The translations under genes were made by a program, and so were the position numbers. The notes beneath the pieces were generated by a model. That model saw only the letters and a list, made by a program, of their open reading frames with translations. It was not told the DNA's origin and did no database searches. Shown piece by piece: positions 8,128 through 18,301 of a stretch of 64,000 bases of DNA. The stretch covers positions 1 to 64,000 of the forward strand of contig JAJFLP010000099.1 of NCBI GenBank assembly GCA_021772635.1. The letters run 5' to 3'. Each line of letters starts with the position of its first letter. Position 1 is the stretch's first letter. The DNA comes from Verrucomicrobiota bacterium. GTDB taxonomy: Bacteria > Verrucomicrobiota > Lentisphaeria > JABSQK01 > JAJFLO01.

Positions 8128-9225
8128 CTAGCAATTATTAACTATATAATCGAAATCGATGTGCTGATCAAATAGTTCCTGCGACAGATTGATTTTCTCG
8201 GTATCGGTAACTTTAATTTTAACCTTCAGATTATGAACGGCAGACGCCGTTTCGAACGTATCCCACCGGGTACTGATTACGGGAATCTCGCTGCTTTGCA
8301 TAACCTTCGTTACCACGGGCCCCGGCTTTTCCTTGCCAGTCAGGATCAATCCGGTAATCTGTTTTGTCGTGCTCGCCTCCGAGAGGTTCCAACAGAGAGC
8401 TGCCAGAATCAGATCCTCCCGGTCGCCTGGGGTAATAACGATCGTTTGCCGTTTGATCCGTGTCAGAAAGTTATTTACGGACATCGCCCCGACGATGATA
8501 TTTCGAACAGAATTAAATCTAAACTCTTTGCCGGACATAAACCGCCCGCCCAGTCTCTCCCTGATTTGCTCCATTGTCGGGTTCTCCAACCGATTTTTGT
8601 AGGGGATGACACCGAGGAGCTTAATCCCGTTTTTTGCCAGGCTCTTTCCAACATAAGTTTTTATCTTATCGTACTTTTCCATATAAACTTTATTAACGAT
8701 CACGCCTAAGAGTTCTACGCCCATCGAATCGAATAAACACTTATTGAGAATCAGGTAATCTATCGCTTTACCGATACCGCCGTCAGTGACTATGATGACC
8801 TTGCTTCGGAGCGCTTTGGCAACAAACGCATTAGAAGTGTCAAATACGGATCCCACACCTGCGTGACCGGTACCTTCAATCAATACAAAATCACGATTTT
8901 TTTGTACGACATCGTAAGATTGTAAAATCTTCTCAAGGATCTGCCCACTTTCGCTATTATCGATATACTCCTGGGTAAATCCTTCCGGGACCGCTATCGG
9001 GTTCATATGCTCAACCGGACAGTCCATTTGATAAATTTCATGGACAAGATGCGAATCCTCATCGACTTTTAAGTTCTTGATTTTCAGGTATCGCTGTCCA
9101 ACGGGTTTTATGAAACCCGCGTTCCAGCCGGATTTAATCAATTTATCATATAGTCCCAGGCAATTTGTCGTCTTTCCGACGTTCTGCCCCGTCGCCGCAA
9201 TAAAGATATTTTTCGTTTTCTTCAT
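8128..9225 (-). CDS. BioD-like P-loop protein with DRTGG-type region (COG0857-like)
   Basis: The N-terminal ~210 residues are a dethiobiotin-synthetase-like P-loop domain: Walker A TGQNVGKTT (about residues 12-20), a GFIKPVGQR segment, and DFVLIEGTGHAGVGS as the second conserved motif. Residues ~220-330 resemble a DRTGG domain (NIIVGAMSVNNFL, VITPGDREDLILAAL, GLILTGKEKPG). This architecture matches the stand-alone protein related to the N-terminal part of long phosphotransacetylases. True dethiobiotin synthase is about 220 residues, so biotin synthesis is not implied despite birA nearby. The substrate is unknown. Confidence 0.85.
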   Translation of the reverse strand: MKKTKNIFIAATGQNVGKTTNCLGLYDKLIKSGWNAGFIKPVGQRYLKIKNLKVDEDSHLVHEIYQMDCPVEHMNPIAVPEGFTQEYIDNSESGQILEKILQSYDVVQKNRDFVLIEGTGHAGVGSVFDTSNAFVAKALRSKVIIVTDGGIGKAIDYLILNKCLFDSMGVELLGVIVNKVYMEKYDKIKTYVGKSLAKNGIKLLGVIPYKNRLENPTMEQIRERLGGRFMSGKEFRFNSVRNIIVGAMSVNNFLTRIKRQTIVITPGDREDLILAALCWNLSEASTTKQITGLILTGKEKPGPVVTKVMQSSEIPVISTRWDTFETASAVHNLKVKIKVTDTEKINLSQELFDQHIDFDYIVNNC

Positions 9226-9325
9226 TTTTTGGTCCGATTCATAGTTTCTCAGTTCCTATTAAAAAGGCTCGTTACTCAAGTCATCATCGAAGTTAGCCAT
9301 CGAGCAACCTAGCCGGACTTAAGTA

Positions 9326-9484
9326 TACTGCCCGCGATCTCATTCTGAATCGGGATTAAGAAACAAGCAGTACAATTTTTGGTCCGTATTGACGGACTCC
9401 GCTCGTGCGGATCCGACTTTAATTCATTACCTAAGGGATATCGAACAATATTTCATCCCGCATGCCGGATGAAAACGTTCGGTA
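9326..9484. mobile_element. MITE, 159 bp, TA target duplication
   Basis: The left end is TACTGCCCGC and the right end, read inwards on the other strand, is TACCGAACGT; TA flanks both sides (9324-9325, 9485-9486). Inside are GACGGACTCCGCTCGTGCGG and a CCCGCATGCCGG palindrome, shared with other copies. It lies in the 739-bp divergent spacer 9226-9964, where nothing else is recognisable apart from the expected promoter regions. Confidence 0.8.
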
Positions 9485-9964
9485 TAACTGGATGGCCAAC
9501 TTTGATAATCTCCGTTCTATTTTCTCAGTGCCCTGTGGGTAAATATGATTGATCATTGCAGCGATAGTACCCGGTCTGTAAGAAATCGGATTTTAGCGAA
9601 TTCTGTCCGGCGGATAGGGAACTAATCAGCGTCTAAAAATCCGATCGATTTGAGGCAGAGCATTTGTAACGGCAATATATAGAAGGGTCCTACTATTTCA
9701 AGAAGGGGCAATTAGCTACTGATAATATCCACTGAAGCCGGAGGAGTTGAGCCAGCTTTTTTGTATCGTCGATAAGGGCTTCTTCACCTGATACATACCA
9801 TTGATTAGTGACCTCGATTGATGTACTATAAAAGTAGGTCAGTAGGCTAAGAGTCCTCTGCCCGAACCACGGCGTAACCGTGAATCCTGCCTGCCGCGCT
9901 ATAGCTAAGAGCGAAGCGAGAGCGACGGCGGAAACCCTAGATTTCACAACTCATTCAGCTAGTC

Positions 9965-12082
9965 ATGGACGATAACAACCCAACCCAAATACAATCGAGC
10001 TCACCACAAGGGTCAACTGGTCGTCGAATTCGTATTCTCAACAGTCTTCGCGGACACAAGCTCCTCGTGATATTGGTGGCAACAGTAGTGATCGGAATAG
10101 GAACCGTAGCTATTATGCGCTTACCCCCAGTGTATTATGCTGAAGCTGTCATTGAAGTGCTACCGAATTACATTGGTAACCTGAAACAAGATCGCGAACT
10201 CCAAGTGACCCGTAGTTCGGACTTCGTTAACACGCAAGTACACGCGATCACGAGTTATGACGTCGTGTTCGATGCCGTTTTAAATTTAGGGAGTGTTGAG
10301 GAGACCGCTGGCGAGCCCGCGCAGAGCGACCAATTACGCGCCGAAGCGCTTATGAATACCATCGATGCGACGCAGGTTCCGCGTACGTACCGCATTCACG
10401 TAAGTATAAAAGGAGCCAAACCGGAGGGTCTCGCCGATAAAGTTAACGCTGTTGTGAATGCGTACCAGGATAAGATGATAAAGAATAAATTTATCGGCAA
10501 AGACATTCGGATCAGCAATCTCACCAAACGAAAAATGGAGTTGCAAACCGAAATCCGTTCACTGATTTCCAGAAAGAACCTTTTGATCGAAGAACTAAGT
10601 CCGGTGCCCTTTAGGGACGACCTTGAAAACCCATATGAAGAGATCATGATCAACGCGATGGAAGCTTCTTCTGCAGCAGAAAGGAACCGGTTAAACGCAG
10701 AGAATAATCTAGCCGCCATTAAATTTAAAATCGAGAACTTCAGTCGGGACCAAATACCTCGTATTTCCCAAGATGTACTTGAGCGCGATCCCTACTTCAG
10801 ATCATTTAGCTTGAAACTCAACGATCATCTTGGCGTCCTGCGAAGTCAACTTAAGGGGTTACCTGTAGGGCACCCTGGAAGACCCGCCATTACTAAGAGA
10901 ATCCATGATTTTGAAGAACAGATGGAATCCGAATTAGTCGCAGTTAGACAGCGGATACGTGACGAACTATATACCGAGCGAAAAGCTCAATTGGAAGACG
11001 AGGCGACCGCTCTTACTGCGGCAGTCAAAGAAGCTGAGTTCCTGGAAGCAAGATTATCAGATGAAGCGCAGGAACATAAGAAACAGCTGGCGCATTTTAG
11101 CAGTTTGTACAACGAAAGTGTCAATCTTCGTGATCGAATTCTTAGGATTCGAAGCCAGCTTTCAGCAATCGATGACCGCCTCGACTTTTTCGAATTGGAA
11201 GAGAATGCACCCGGTTTTGTCAACGTCGTCTCGCTAGCACGTGACTCGGACACTCCGCTCGAAGGCAAGAAACCTAAATTAATGATAGTCTTGCTCGTAG
11301 CGGCGTTCGGGTTGAGCAGTGTAATAGCGATAGCGATTGATTATTTCAGTCCGTGGATAAAGTCGCCGTTTGATGTCGAGGATGTACTTGGTTACCCCCC
11401 ACTCGGGTGGATTCTCGAATGCAATAATGAAAAGTCCGTCGCGTTCGCAAAGGATCAGAAACGTCGCCTTGCGCTTGCGATTAAGCGACAGCACGCCACC
11501 AGCGGCAGAAAAACATTCGCGCTTACATCGGTTAAGTCCGGCGGCGGTACCACAGAGCTGACTTTCGAACTTGCCCGCGAATTGGAAAATATAGGCGTCC
11601 GCGCTTTGGCGGTAGAAGCAAACCCATTTAGTCCTGACGATGAATATTTCGACGACGAGAATAATCCGGGTCTAATCTCCGCACTGGCAAAGACTGCCAG
11701 CCTCGCGGATACGATCGTTCCAAAAACCGATGCACTACCCGCACGGATACCTATCGGCGACACCAATGATACACACCATCTGTCTGTCGATAGTGAAATC
11801 TTATCATTATTCAACGATTCCGGGTTCGATGTCATTCTATTCGACACACCACCAATATTGCTATCTGCCGATGCAGAACTTATGAGCCATCTGGCGGACG
11901 GAACCCTGCTCATCGTCGAGGCAGAGGGAGTCACCCAAGGAGAAGTCAGGAGAGCAGTAAAAATCATCAATCAAATTTCACCACCTCTTTTCGCTGTTAT
12001 CCTTAATCGTGTCCGCGTGTATCCGGGGATTGGATACTTCGGCAAATTGATTAAAGAATACGAAGCGGGCCTGAATAGTTGA
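9965..12082 (+). CDS. Wzz/BY-kinase-like chain-length regulator with degenerate kinase domain
   Basis: Inner-membrane polysaccharide co-polymerase of the Wzc type (705 residues). A first membrane helix lies near residues 34-52, a long periplasmic coiled coil at ~180-400, and a second helix at ~439-461. The cytoplasmic C-terminal domain has the BY-kinase fold, but the Walker A reads SVKSGGGTTEL (~521-531) with no lysine before TT, and the A' motif reads ALAVEANP rather than a DxD-type motif. Walker B FDVILFDTPP (~618-627) is kept. No C-terminal tyrosine cluster is present. The protein therefore probably sets chain length or gates export without kinase activity (inference). It heads a plus-strand run with the two following genes. 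Confidence 0.9.
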   Translation: MDDNNPTQIQSSSPQGSTGRRIRILNSLRGHKLLVILVATVVIGIGTVAIMRLPPVYYAEAVIEVLPNYIGNLKQDRELQVTRSSDFVNTQVHAITSYDVVFDAVLNLGSVEETAGEPAQSDQLRAEALMNTIDATQVPRTYRIHVSIKGAKPEGLADKVNAVVNAYQDKMIKNKFIGKDIRISNLTKRKMELQTEIRSLISRKNLLIEELSPVPFRDDLENPYEEIMINAMEASSAAERNRLNAENNLAAIKFKIENFSRDQIPRISQDVLERDPYFRSFSLKLNDHLGVLRSQLKGLPVGHPGRPAITKRIHDFEEQMESELVAVRQRIRDELYTERKAQLEDEATALTAAVKEAEFLEARLSDEAQEHKKQLAHFSSLYNESVNLRDRILRIRSQLSAIDDRLDFFELEENAPGFVNVVSLARDSDTPLEGKKPKLMIVLLVAAFGLSSVIAIAIDYFSPWIKSPFDVEDVLGYPPLGWILECNNEKSVAFAKDQKRRLALAIKRQHATSGRKTFALTSVKSGGGTTELTFELARELENIGVRALAVEANPFSPDDEYFDDENNPGLISALAKTASLADTIVPKTDALPARIPIGDTNDTHHLSVDSEILSLFNDSGFDVILFDTPPILLSADAELMSHLADGTLLIVEAEGVTQGEVRRAVKIINQISPPLFAVILNRVRVYPGIGYFGKLIKEYEAGLNS

Positions 12083-12258
12083 AAAATTCCGCAACGGCGC
12101 GTATTAAAATTGCCATAGGGACTCCGTTTCAACCTTTCTCTCGACACCCAAAAGCGCTATAAAATCGACAAAATTGGGAACTCGTATAGTCTACAAAATC
12201 TCCAGATCGCTCCTCATTACGTCGCCGTGAAATTTTACCTCTGACAGAGTCGATAGCA

Positions 12259-14217
12259 ATGCAAAAGCCCATCCCAGAAAAGGCGATACTCGTCGTTTTG
12301 TTAGCGAGTGCTTCGATAGGATTGACCTTGCTGGTGTGTAATAGGAATTTCGTTCGCGATTCGAAATTGTCTGTCGAATCGGCGCCACCTCTAGAGTCCC
12401 TCGAGGACGAAGCCAGTCGTGCGGTCTTAGTTCGCGGGGACTTTAATCGCGATGGAATAGTAACCGAAGCTGATATTAAGCCAAGTATCGACGCGTGGCT
12501 CGATCATCAGGGGTTTCTCGCAAGAATGGACGATCTGTCTAGTGAAGACTTTAAATTTATATCGGATATCAATCTTGATGGCAAATTCGATGACCAGGAC
12601 GTTTCTAGGCTAAAAGCGATACTGGTGCGAGGTGTTGATTCCACAGGCGCGGCAGTAGCTAACGGCACGACGATCAACAGCGTCCTCTCCTCTGAAAGCT
12701 CAGCGATCACCCCACCTCCCCCCGGTCCCGGCGCACAGATCCCGATAAATCAATTCGAATCACGAATCGCAAATCACGGCAAATTAGCTGTCGGCATGAA
12801 CTTATCCGGGGTCAGCGATTGGAATCGGGAGTGGGTTTTTGTCGATGTTTTTAAGCATTCGCGCCCTTGGATATCTCAAGATACCGGCGGTCGTGGCGCC
12901 TGGGATAACGGAAAAGAGATTGATCTAAATAAATACGGGTACCCGATCTTAAAGGACGGCCAAGCTGCTGCTACACTGATGTTTCGTGACATGGATGGTC
13001 ATTATCCGGCCGGTGTATATACTTGTACATATAGCGGCACGGGGGAATTACGTTTTGGTTTGGATGCGAAGGTTGTAGAGGCAAAAGCGAATCGAATCCT
13101 GCTTGACGTCACGCCGAAAAACGGTGGAATCTACATGCGGATCGATCGATCTGACCCCGGCGATCCCGTTCGAGATATCCATATTTGGATGCCTGGCTTC
13201 GAGAATGCGAAATCGCCATTCCATCCGCTATTTATCAAACGTTTACGCCCGTTTTTGGTGATCAGGTTCATGGGGTGGGCCCGTGTTAATAACAGCACTG
13301 TGGCCAAGTGGCGCGATCGAAGAACGCTCGAGGATTGCCGCCAGAGCGGTTCTAGAGGGGTTGCGCTCGAGTATATGATCGACTTATGTAACGAACTGGG
13401 TGCCGTTCCATGGTTCTGCATGCCTCATTTAGCCGATGACAACTTTGTACGCAACTACGCGCTACTCGTTCGGGATCGTCTTAGACAAGATTTGCCGATA
13501 TATGTGGAGTGGTCAAATGAGGCATGGAATTCCATTTTTGCTCAGGCCAAATGGGTCAATAAAGAAGCGGAACAGCGTAGAATCTTAGCGCCAGATGTAA
13601 TTGCCGACGAAGCTCTACGGGATTGGCGAATATGGCAGAAAGTTTTCGGTAGCAAAAGCTCTCGTATAATTCGTGTTGCCGCAGGTCAACACTATCGGCC
13701 GTGGGTCGCGGAGACGATTTTGAAACGGCTTAATGGTGAATTTGATGCTGTTTCCTGTGCTGCCTATTTTGGACCGCACGGTAAGGAGGAAAGTAGGTTC
13801 AATAAAGAAACCACTGCAAAAGACGTACTAAAAATATCGCTAAAGAAGCTTCACGAGGAAGGCGTCCCCTTACTACGTAAACATAAGGCATTGGCTGAAA
13901 AATGGAGTAAAAATCTTCGTCGCCGCATTCCCCTTCTGGCATACGAAGGTGGCCAACATCTAGTCACATGGGGTAAAAACGTTCCGTATGCCGACACATA
14001 TTTCGAAGCACAAACTCATCCGATGATGTATCAGTGTTACGCCGACTTATTGAATTTATTTTTTAATAAAGTCGGTGGGGAGTTATTCGTGGCATTGACT
14101 TACGTTGCCGGGCATGGCAGGTCGGGTAGCTGGGGACATCTTCAATACCAGGACGAACCCCTTGACACCGCTCCAAAGTTCAAGGCACTTGTAGATGCTG
14201 TTGGAGGCGAATTATGA
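12259..14217 (+). CDS. Putative secreted or anchored glycoside hydrolase with dockerin-like calcium loops
   Basis: An N-terminal hydrophobic segment (residues ~8-26) is a signal or anchor. Two EF-hand/dockerin-type loops follow, DFNRDGIVTEAD (~61-72) and DINLDGKFDDQD (~104-115), then a proline-rich linker. The catalytic-looking part has WSNEAW (Glu ~421) and LAYEGGQH (Glu ~563), spaced like the acid/base and nucleophile of clan-A TIM-barrel hydrolases. No named GH family is recognised. It lies between the chain-length regulator and the polymerase, whose start overlaps its stop, so it may trim or release the polymer. Function is inferred from motifs and context. Confidence 0.7.
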   Translation: MQKPIPEKAILVVLLASASIGLTLLVCNRNFVRDSKLSVESAPPLESLEDEASRAVLVRGDFNRDGIVTEADIKPSIDAWLDHQGFLARMDDLSSEDFKFISDINLDGKFDDQDVSRLKAILVRGVDSTGAAVANGTTINSVLSSESSAITPPPPGPGAQIPINQFESRIANHGKLAVGMNLSGVSDWNREWVFVDVFKHSRPWISQDTGGRGAWDNGKEIDLNKYGYPILKDGQAAATLMFRDMDGHYPAGVYTCTYSGTGELRFGLDAKVVEAKANRILLDVTPKNGGIYMRIDRSDPGDPVRDIHIWMPGFENAKSPFHPLFIKRLRPFLVIRFMGWARVNNSTVAKWRDRRTLEDCRQSGSRGVALEYMIDLCNELGAVPWFCMPHLADDNFVRNYALLVRDRLRQDLPIYVEWSNEAWNSIFAQAKWVNKEAEQRRILAPDVIADEALRDWRIWQKVFGSKSSRIIRVAAGQHYRPWVAETILKRLNGEFDAVSCAAYFGPHGKEESRFNKETTAKDVLKISLKKLHEEGVPLLRKHKALAEKWSKNLRRRIPLLAYEGGQHLVTWGKNVPYADTYFEAQTHPMMYQCYADLLNLFFNKVGGELFVALTYVAGHGRSGSWGHLQYQDEPLDTAPKFKALVDAVGGEL

Positions 14218-15605
14218 ATATTCTTGTTCCAGTAGCTTTATTCGGTTGGGTTCCCGTTGTTTTGAGTTTATTTACGTTCTTGCCTCCCCGGAGAGCCGTC
14301 ATCACGGCATTCTTACTGGCATGGCTTTTTTTGCCTATCTACGCCTACGAAATTCCAGGACTTCCTGATTACACAAAAACGTCGGCCACGTGTGTCGGGG
14401 TTCTACTTGGGCTACTCCTATTCGACCTTCAGCGATTGGTAACGCTAAAATTTCAGATGCGGGATTTGCCGATACTGCTTTTTTGTTTCTCCCCAATCCC
14501 ATCATCATTAGTCAACGGTCTCGGTTTGTATGATGGGCTTTCAAGTTCGTTAAGTTATATCATCACTTGGGGCCTACCGTATTTGATCGGGCGATCGTAT
14601 TTCAACACCCTTACCGGCTTGCGCGAATTGACCATCGGCATATTCATTGGCGGCGTGATATATGTACCGCTATGCATGTTCGAAATTCGCATGAGCCCAC
14701 AGCTACACCACATGGTCTACGGCTTTCATCAGCACAGCTTTATTCAAAGCATGAGATTCGGAGGATTTCGACCTACGGTATTTTTGGAACATGGTTTAGC
14801 CGTAGGAATGTGGATGACCACAACCGCTCTTATCGGTCTGTGGTTAATGATAACAGGAACCTTAAAAACGTTTTTGAATTTCCCTATCGGATGGTTTGTC
14901 TCCGCATTAGTTGTCACGACAATTTTGTGTAAATCCACGTATTCCGTAATCTTATTGATTATCGGTCTGTCCGTACTTTGTTCTCTAAAATGGTTTCGTT
15001 TTTCGCCTATAGTGCTGGGAGTACTATTGATTCCCAGTCTCTACATAGGATTTCGTACGGCAAACCTTTGGGCAGGCTCAGAATTGGTTTACTTCGCGGC
15101 GACCTATATCAATCCGACCCGTGCCAGTTCGCTACAGTTTCGACTCGACAACGAAGATATTCTAAAGGAAAAAGCGTTGCAAAAACGGTTATTCGGATGG
15201 GGAGGATGGGGACGCTCTCGAGTATATGACAACGATGGCAGAGATATTTCCGTTACAGATGCATCTTGGATAATCATTTTCGGCAAGAATGGTTTTTGGG
15301 GCCTTATTCTGTTTGTGTTTATGTTGTCGCTCCCGACTTGTGTCCTCTGGTGGAACTATTCACCTAAGTTATGGGCACATCCATCCATCGCTCCCGCAGC
15401 CAGTCTCGCCATTATTCTAAATCTCTATTTGCTCGACAACCTAATGAACGCTATGAAAAATCCGATTTATATGCTCGCGGTTGGTGGACTAACCGCCCTG
15501 GTGAAGGAGGGGCTGCAAACCGATGGTCAGGTTGCTGTCAACTCGGTCAACTCGAATCCATGGCAATACCGGGACACAGCTGTCTTTCCAGCAAACCGGT
15601 GTTAA
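14214..15605 (+). CDS. Wzy-like O-antigen/exopolysaccharide polymerase
   Basis: A 463-residue protein with about ten to twelve hydrophobic segments and one larger extracytoplasmic loop after residue ~290. That loop holds LRFDNED-like (LQFRLDNEDILKEK) and GWGGWGRSR motifs, as in O-antigen ligase/polymerase family proteins. The ATG overlaps the stop of the hydrolase gene (ATGA), so the two are translationally coupled. It would polymerise lipid-linked repeat units at the periplasmic face, with the upstream chain-length regulator as partner. The family is poorly conserved, so ligase versus polymerase is not decided. Confidence 0.8.
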   Translation: MNILVPVALFGWVPVVLSLFTFLPPRRAVITAFLLAWLFLPIYAYEIPGLPDYTKTSATCVGVLLGLLLFDLQRLVTLKFQMRDLPILLFCFSPIPSSLVNGLGLYDGLSSSLSYIITWGLPYLIGRSYFNTLTGLRELTIGIFIGGVIYVPLCMFEIRMSPQLHHMVYGFHQHSFIQSMRFGGFRPTVFLEHGLAVGMWMTTTALIGLWLMITGTLKTFLNFPIGWFVSALVVTTILCKSTYSVILLIIGLSVLCSLKWFRFSPIVLGVLLIPSLYIGFRTANLWAGSELVYFAATYINPTRASSLQFRLDNEDILKEKALQKRLFGWGGWGRSRVYDNDGRDISVTDASWIIIFGKNGFWGLILFVFMLSLPTCVLWWNYSPKLWAHPSIAPAASLAIILNLYLLDNLMNAMKNPIYMLAVGGLTALVKEGLQTDGQVAVNSVNSNPWQYRDTAVFPANRC

Positions 15606-16096
15606 ATACGAATTTAACCCTAAATTAAGCAATTTTCACAATCACTTGACTTAGAAGTTTCTTCATTGTCGGCGATCCGAAAAATTCCTGATATGCTCTC
15701 GTCGGTATTGAAAATGGATCGTCTAACGGAATCAAGCGCCGTGTCAGCGATTTTGTGTATTCGGTAGATGTCGGAATAGCGTTTATCAAACGCTTGGCGT
15801 AGCGGTCCTCCATCGGGTGAAGAAGTCCTATTTGTCTAAAAACTAAGGCAGGCGTTCGTAATAAATTACGTGAGCTATGATTCGGATAACCGATTCGTCG
15901 TGACCTTTTACATCGATTTTGATTATATATATTCCAGCTGGCTTTGTACCGAAAGTTTTTGGGCGGCATTTCGGGCTGAATATATCGTTAGCACGTGATC
16001 AGGGGCCCAGCTCGTGGAGAGGAGTTTGTGTTCTGGACACAGCTATGCGATGCGTGGTCCGACGGGACTCGGTTGGGAAACACCGGTATCCCGAGG
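15606..16096. other. Spacer with possible coding remnant on the minus strand
   Basis: Between convergent genes. A minus-strand frame at 15628-15870 encodes a protein-like stretch (LLRTPALVFRQIGLLHPMED and PLDDPFSIPTRAYQEFFGSP) whose composition resembles real protein, but I recognise no family, and its upstream half reads as noise. It may be the tail of a decayed gene. Nothing else is visible here. Confidence 0.3.
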
Positions 16097-17104
16097 TCAC
16101 GCTAGCTCATCGAGAATGATTCGTAGTTTGTCAGCCACTGCCTGCTCACTCAAGTGCTGCACGGCGTAGGCGAAAGCCTGTTTTTCAAGCCTGTTTCGCA
16201 GGACAGTGTCGGTCCATAGCCTCTCCATTTGCCGAACCAAACCTGTCACATCCTGAGGGTCGTAGAAGAGCCCCGTCTCCTCTGGCTGTATATAGTCTAT
16301 CAGCCCCGGACACTTAGTTACAATCAGAGCACATCCTCGAGCCATGGCATCCACGATCGTAACCTGTCCTGAGGCGCCGGATCCCACCTTGACGGGAACG
16401 ACAGAGAAACGCGCTTCGGTCAGCAACTGTCGACATTCCTCATAGGGTAGCTTCTGTTTAATCGTTACATTGTTTGGAACCTCCAAATCCTCCAGCGCGA
16501 GAGCTCCTGAGACGACTACTGCAGGATAGTCAGTACGCTTGAGGGCTTCGAACAGCGTTGCATAGTCTCGCTGTGCAGTACCCATGGCGAGCACAAACGT
16601 ACCTTCCGGCCGGTTTTCAGGGAGAGTAGCAGGCATCGGCCTCTGAAGAGGTACGAACCTAAATCTATCCAGTGGGATATCGAAACACCGACTGTACTGT
16701 TCGCGCTCCCAATTTGAGTGAACGACAAAACAATCGACATTCTGGAGGACACGCTGGGCCACCCAGCGCTTGAGGCCAGTAGGGGTGGCTCCGAGGTTAA
16801 AATCCCAGGCAACTATTGGGAAATCACTGTACGTGAGTGTTTTGATCGCCGCTACCGCAGTGGCGAGGGGTGGAAATAGAGCAATCACCCCGCCGGACTT
16901 CCTTGCCCGTACGGCTCGGGCACTCGCATGGGAGCAATTCATGAGTCTCCGAAGAGGCCTGGATCGCCCTGACTGCCAGCTATTTTCATTAAGTTCTGGA
17001 GAAGCTATCAGCGTAAAGTCGTGGTCATCCCCAAGAACCCAGGGCTCCAACCAATTGTCCTTTTCGGGATCGGAAATCCAAGGCGCAGTAATAGACCAAT
17101 GCAT
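16097..17104 (-). CDS. Glycosyltransferase, GT4-like (GT-B fold)
   Basis: A 335-residue GT-B glycosyltransferase. The N-terminal half carries FVVHSNWEREQY (~125-136), typical of a receptor-side helix. The C-terminal nucleotide-sugar domain has FVLAMGTAQRDYATLFEAL and the donor-site region VKVGSGASGQVTIVDAMARG with a following PEETGLFYDPQD. The EX7E motif is not cleanly conserved: the first glutamate position is occupied by the GSGASGQ stretch. The sugar is unknown. The base composition looks more G+C-rich than the neighbouring genes. Isolated by spacers of nearly 500 bp on both sides. Confidence 0.85.
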   Translation of the reverse strand: MHWSITAPWISDPEKDNWLEPWVLGDDHDFTLIASPELNENSWQSGRSRPLRRLMNCSHASARAVRARKSGGVIALFPPLATAVAAIKTLTYSDFPIVAWDFNLGATPTGLKRWVAQRVLQNVDCFVVHSNWEREQYSRCFDIPLDRFRFVPLQRPMPATLPENRPEGTFVLAMGTAQRDYATLFEALKRTDYPAVVVSGALALEDLEVPNNVTIKQKLPYEECRQLLTEARFSVVPVKVGSGASGQVTIVDAMARGCALIVTKCPGLIDYIQPEETGLFYDPQDVTGLVRQMERLWTDTVLRNRLEKQAFAYAVQHLSEQAVADKLRIILDELA

Positions 17105-17590
17105 GATGAGCCTTCATGTGATACAGGACGGGTTGGAGTGGGGCTACGAAGAAAACTAATCTGTCTATTGACTTTTAGAAACGTTGGAACCTATAGGCAA
17201 CCTCCATTTAAGTCAAAAAATTGCAGTAAGAATCTCCGAAAAATCCGCCTTCGCATTGAGCTCAGTGTTAACCCAGAACGAAGAGCGGTATTTTGGGCGA
17301 AACACTGTTGCCCAGGCTCAATAATTAGCGAAGCGCGAAAAAAATAATCAGCACACGCAAATGACCACTTAAGCGGCTTGGCTCGCATCGAACAATCTAC
17401 CAGGTGATATCACAATCAAATAGTACGCCGCGGGAAGATCGCGGAAGCAAAGACGTCGGAGATTACAATGGATGTTGAGTGGGATAACGACTCAATTACC
17501 CTGAAAGAAAAGGGCGTTTACCGCATTAACTGATAAGAAATTCGGTTTCGCGTGGGCAGCCTGTGTGCCTTTTGGGGGACAGGAAGCATT
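17105..17590. other. Spacer without recognisable genes
   Basis: Only short random frames are seen. A 21-codon frame at 17471-17536 follows a GGAG but has no recognisable product. I see no repeat-family member here. Confidence 0.5.
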
Positions 17591-18301
17591 CTAGATCGAA
17601 CCTATCTTCGTGGCAGAAATGATTATCGTCTGTCCACCGGCAACGCCACGCATGAACGGACGGAGAAAGACTGACGACATCAATTTAACGACCTCACCGA
17701 CGGTATGTGGCACCAGAGTGTGGTGGTTGTGAAATTTCACAAATTGAACTTCAAACCCAGCCTCAATAAGCATTTTCTCCAGCTGCCAAAAGGTCAATGG
17801 GGTAATATGGCCGATCGATTGATACTGCTCTTCATCAAACTGAGCGAATTTTCCGGTGAATAGGAATTTGACTCGGGAATGCACGCCCGACGCGTTGGGC
17901 GTGGAGAGAAAAAGCTTACCGCCTTCCTTTAGCAGTCGATTGGCTTCGCGGATAATGTGACGCGGATTCTCGATATGCTCAAGCAGTTCGATTGAACTGA
18001 CCGCATCGAACGCTCCGTCAAATTTATCTGAGAAGGGGTCGTTTAGATCCACGTACGTGCATGGTACGTTGCAGATCTCCATATTTAACTCGGTCGCGAC
18101 CGTTTCGTAGCCCGCGTCCATCAATCGTTTAGGCCAAGCGCCACGTCCTGAGGCAAGGTCGATCACCCTTGAGTTTGGAGGGATAGCTTCTCTAAAGTGC
18201 TCGAAGATCGCGGCATGTTGGCCGGGGAGAGCGCATTCAGGAATGCCCTTGTACTCGCTCTTTCTTGTCGGACGTCCGCGTAGCGACCAAAAACTATGCA
18301 T
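17591..18301 (-). CDS. Class I SAM-dependent methyltransferase
   Basis: A 236-residue methyltransferase. Motif I is VIDLASGRGAWPKRLMDAGY (~46-65), with an acidic residue at the end of the next strand (VATELN). Motif II/III is represented by FDAVSSIELLEHIENPRHII (~97-116), and LKEGGKLFLSTPN (~124-136) follows, as in UbiG/Methyltransf_11 type enzymes. Given the glycosyltransferases around it, a sugar or polymer methylation is likely, but the substrate cannot be read from the sequence. Confidence 0.88.
   Translation of the reverse strand: MHSFWSLRGRPTRKSEYKGIPECALPGQHAAIFEHFREAIPPNSRVIDLASGRGAWPKRLMDAGYETVATELNMEICNVPCTYVDLNDPFSDKFDGAFDAVSSIELLEHIENPRHIIREANRLLKEGGKLFLSTPNASGVHSRVKFLFTGKFAQFDEEQYQSIGHITPLTFWQLEKMLIEAGFEVQFVKFHNHHTLVPHTVGEVVKLMSSVFLRPFMRGVAGGQTIIISATKIGSI

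Noticed and set aside
8128-9225. Calling the BioD-like protein a dethiobiotin synthase because birA is adjacent
   Set aside because: Length and the DRTGG-type second half fit the phosphotransacetylase-related family, not BioD.
9693-9947. 84-codon minus-strand frame just before the chain-length regulator gene
   Set aside because: No family recognised, no clear ribosome binding site, and it fills the region where the promoter of the plus-strand gene at 9965 is expected.
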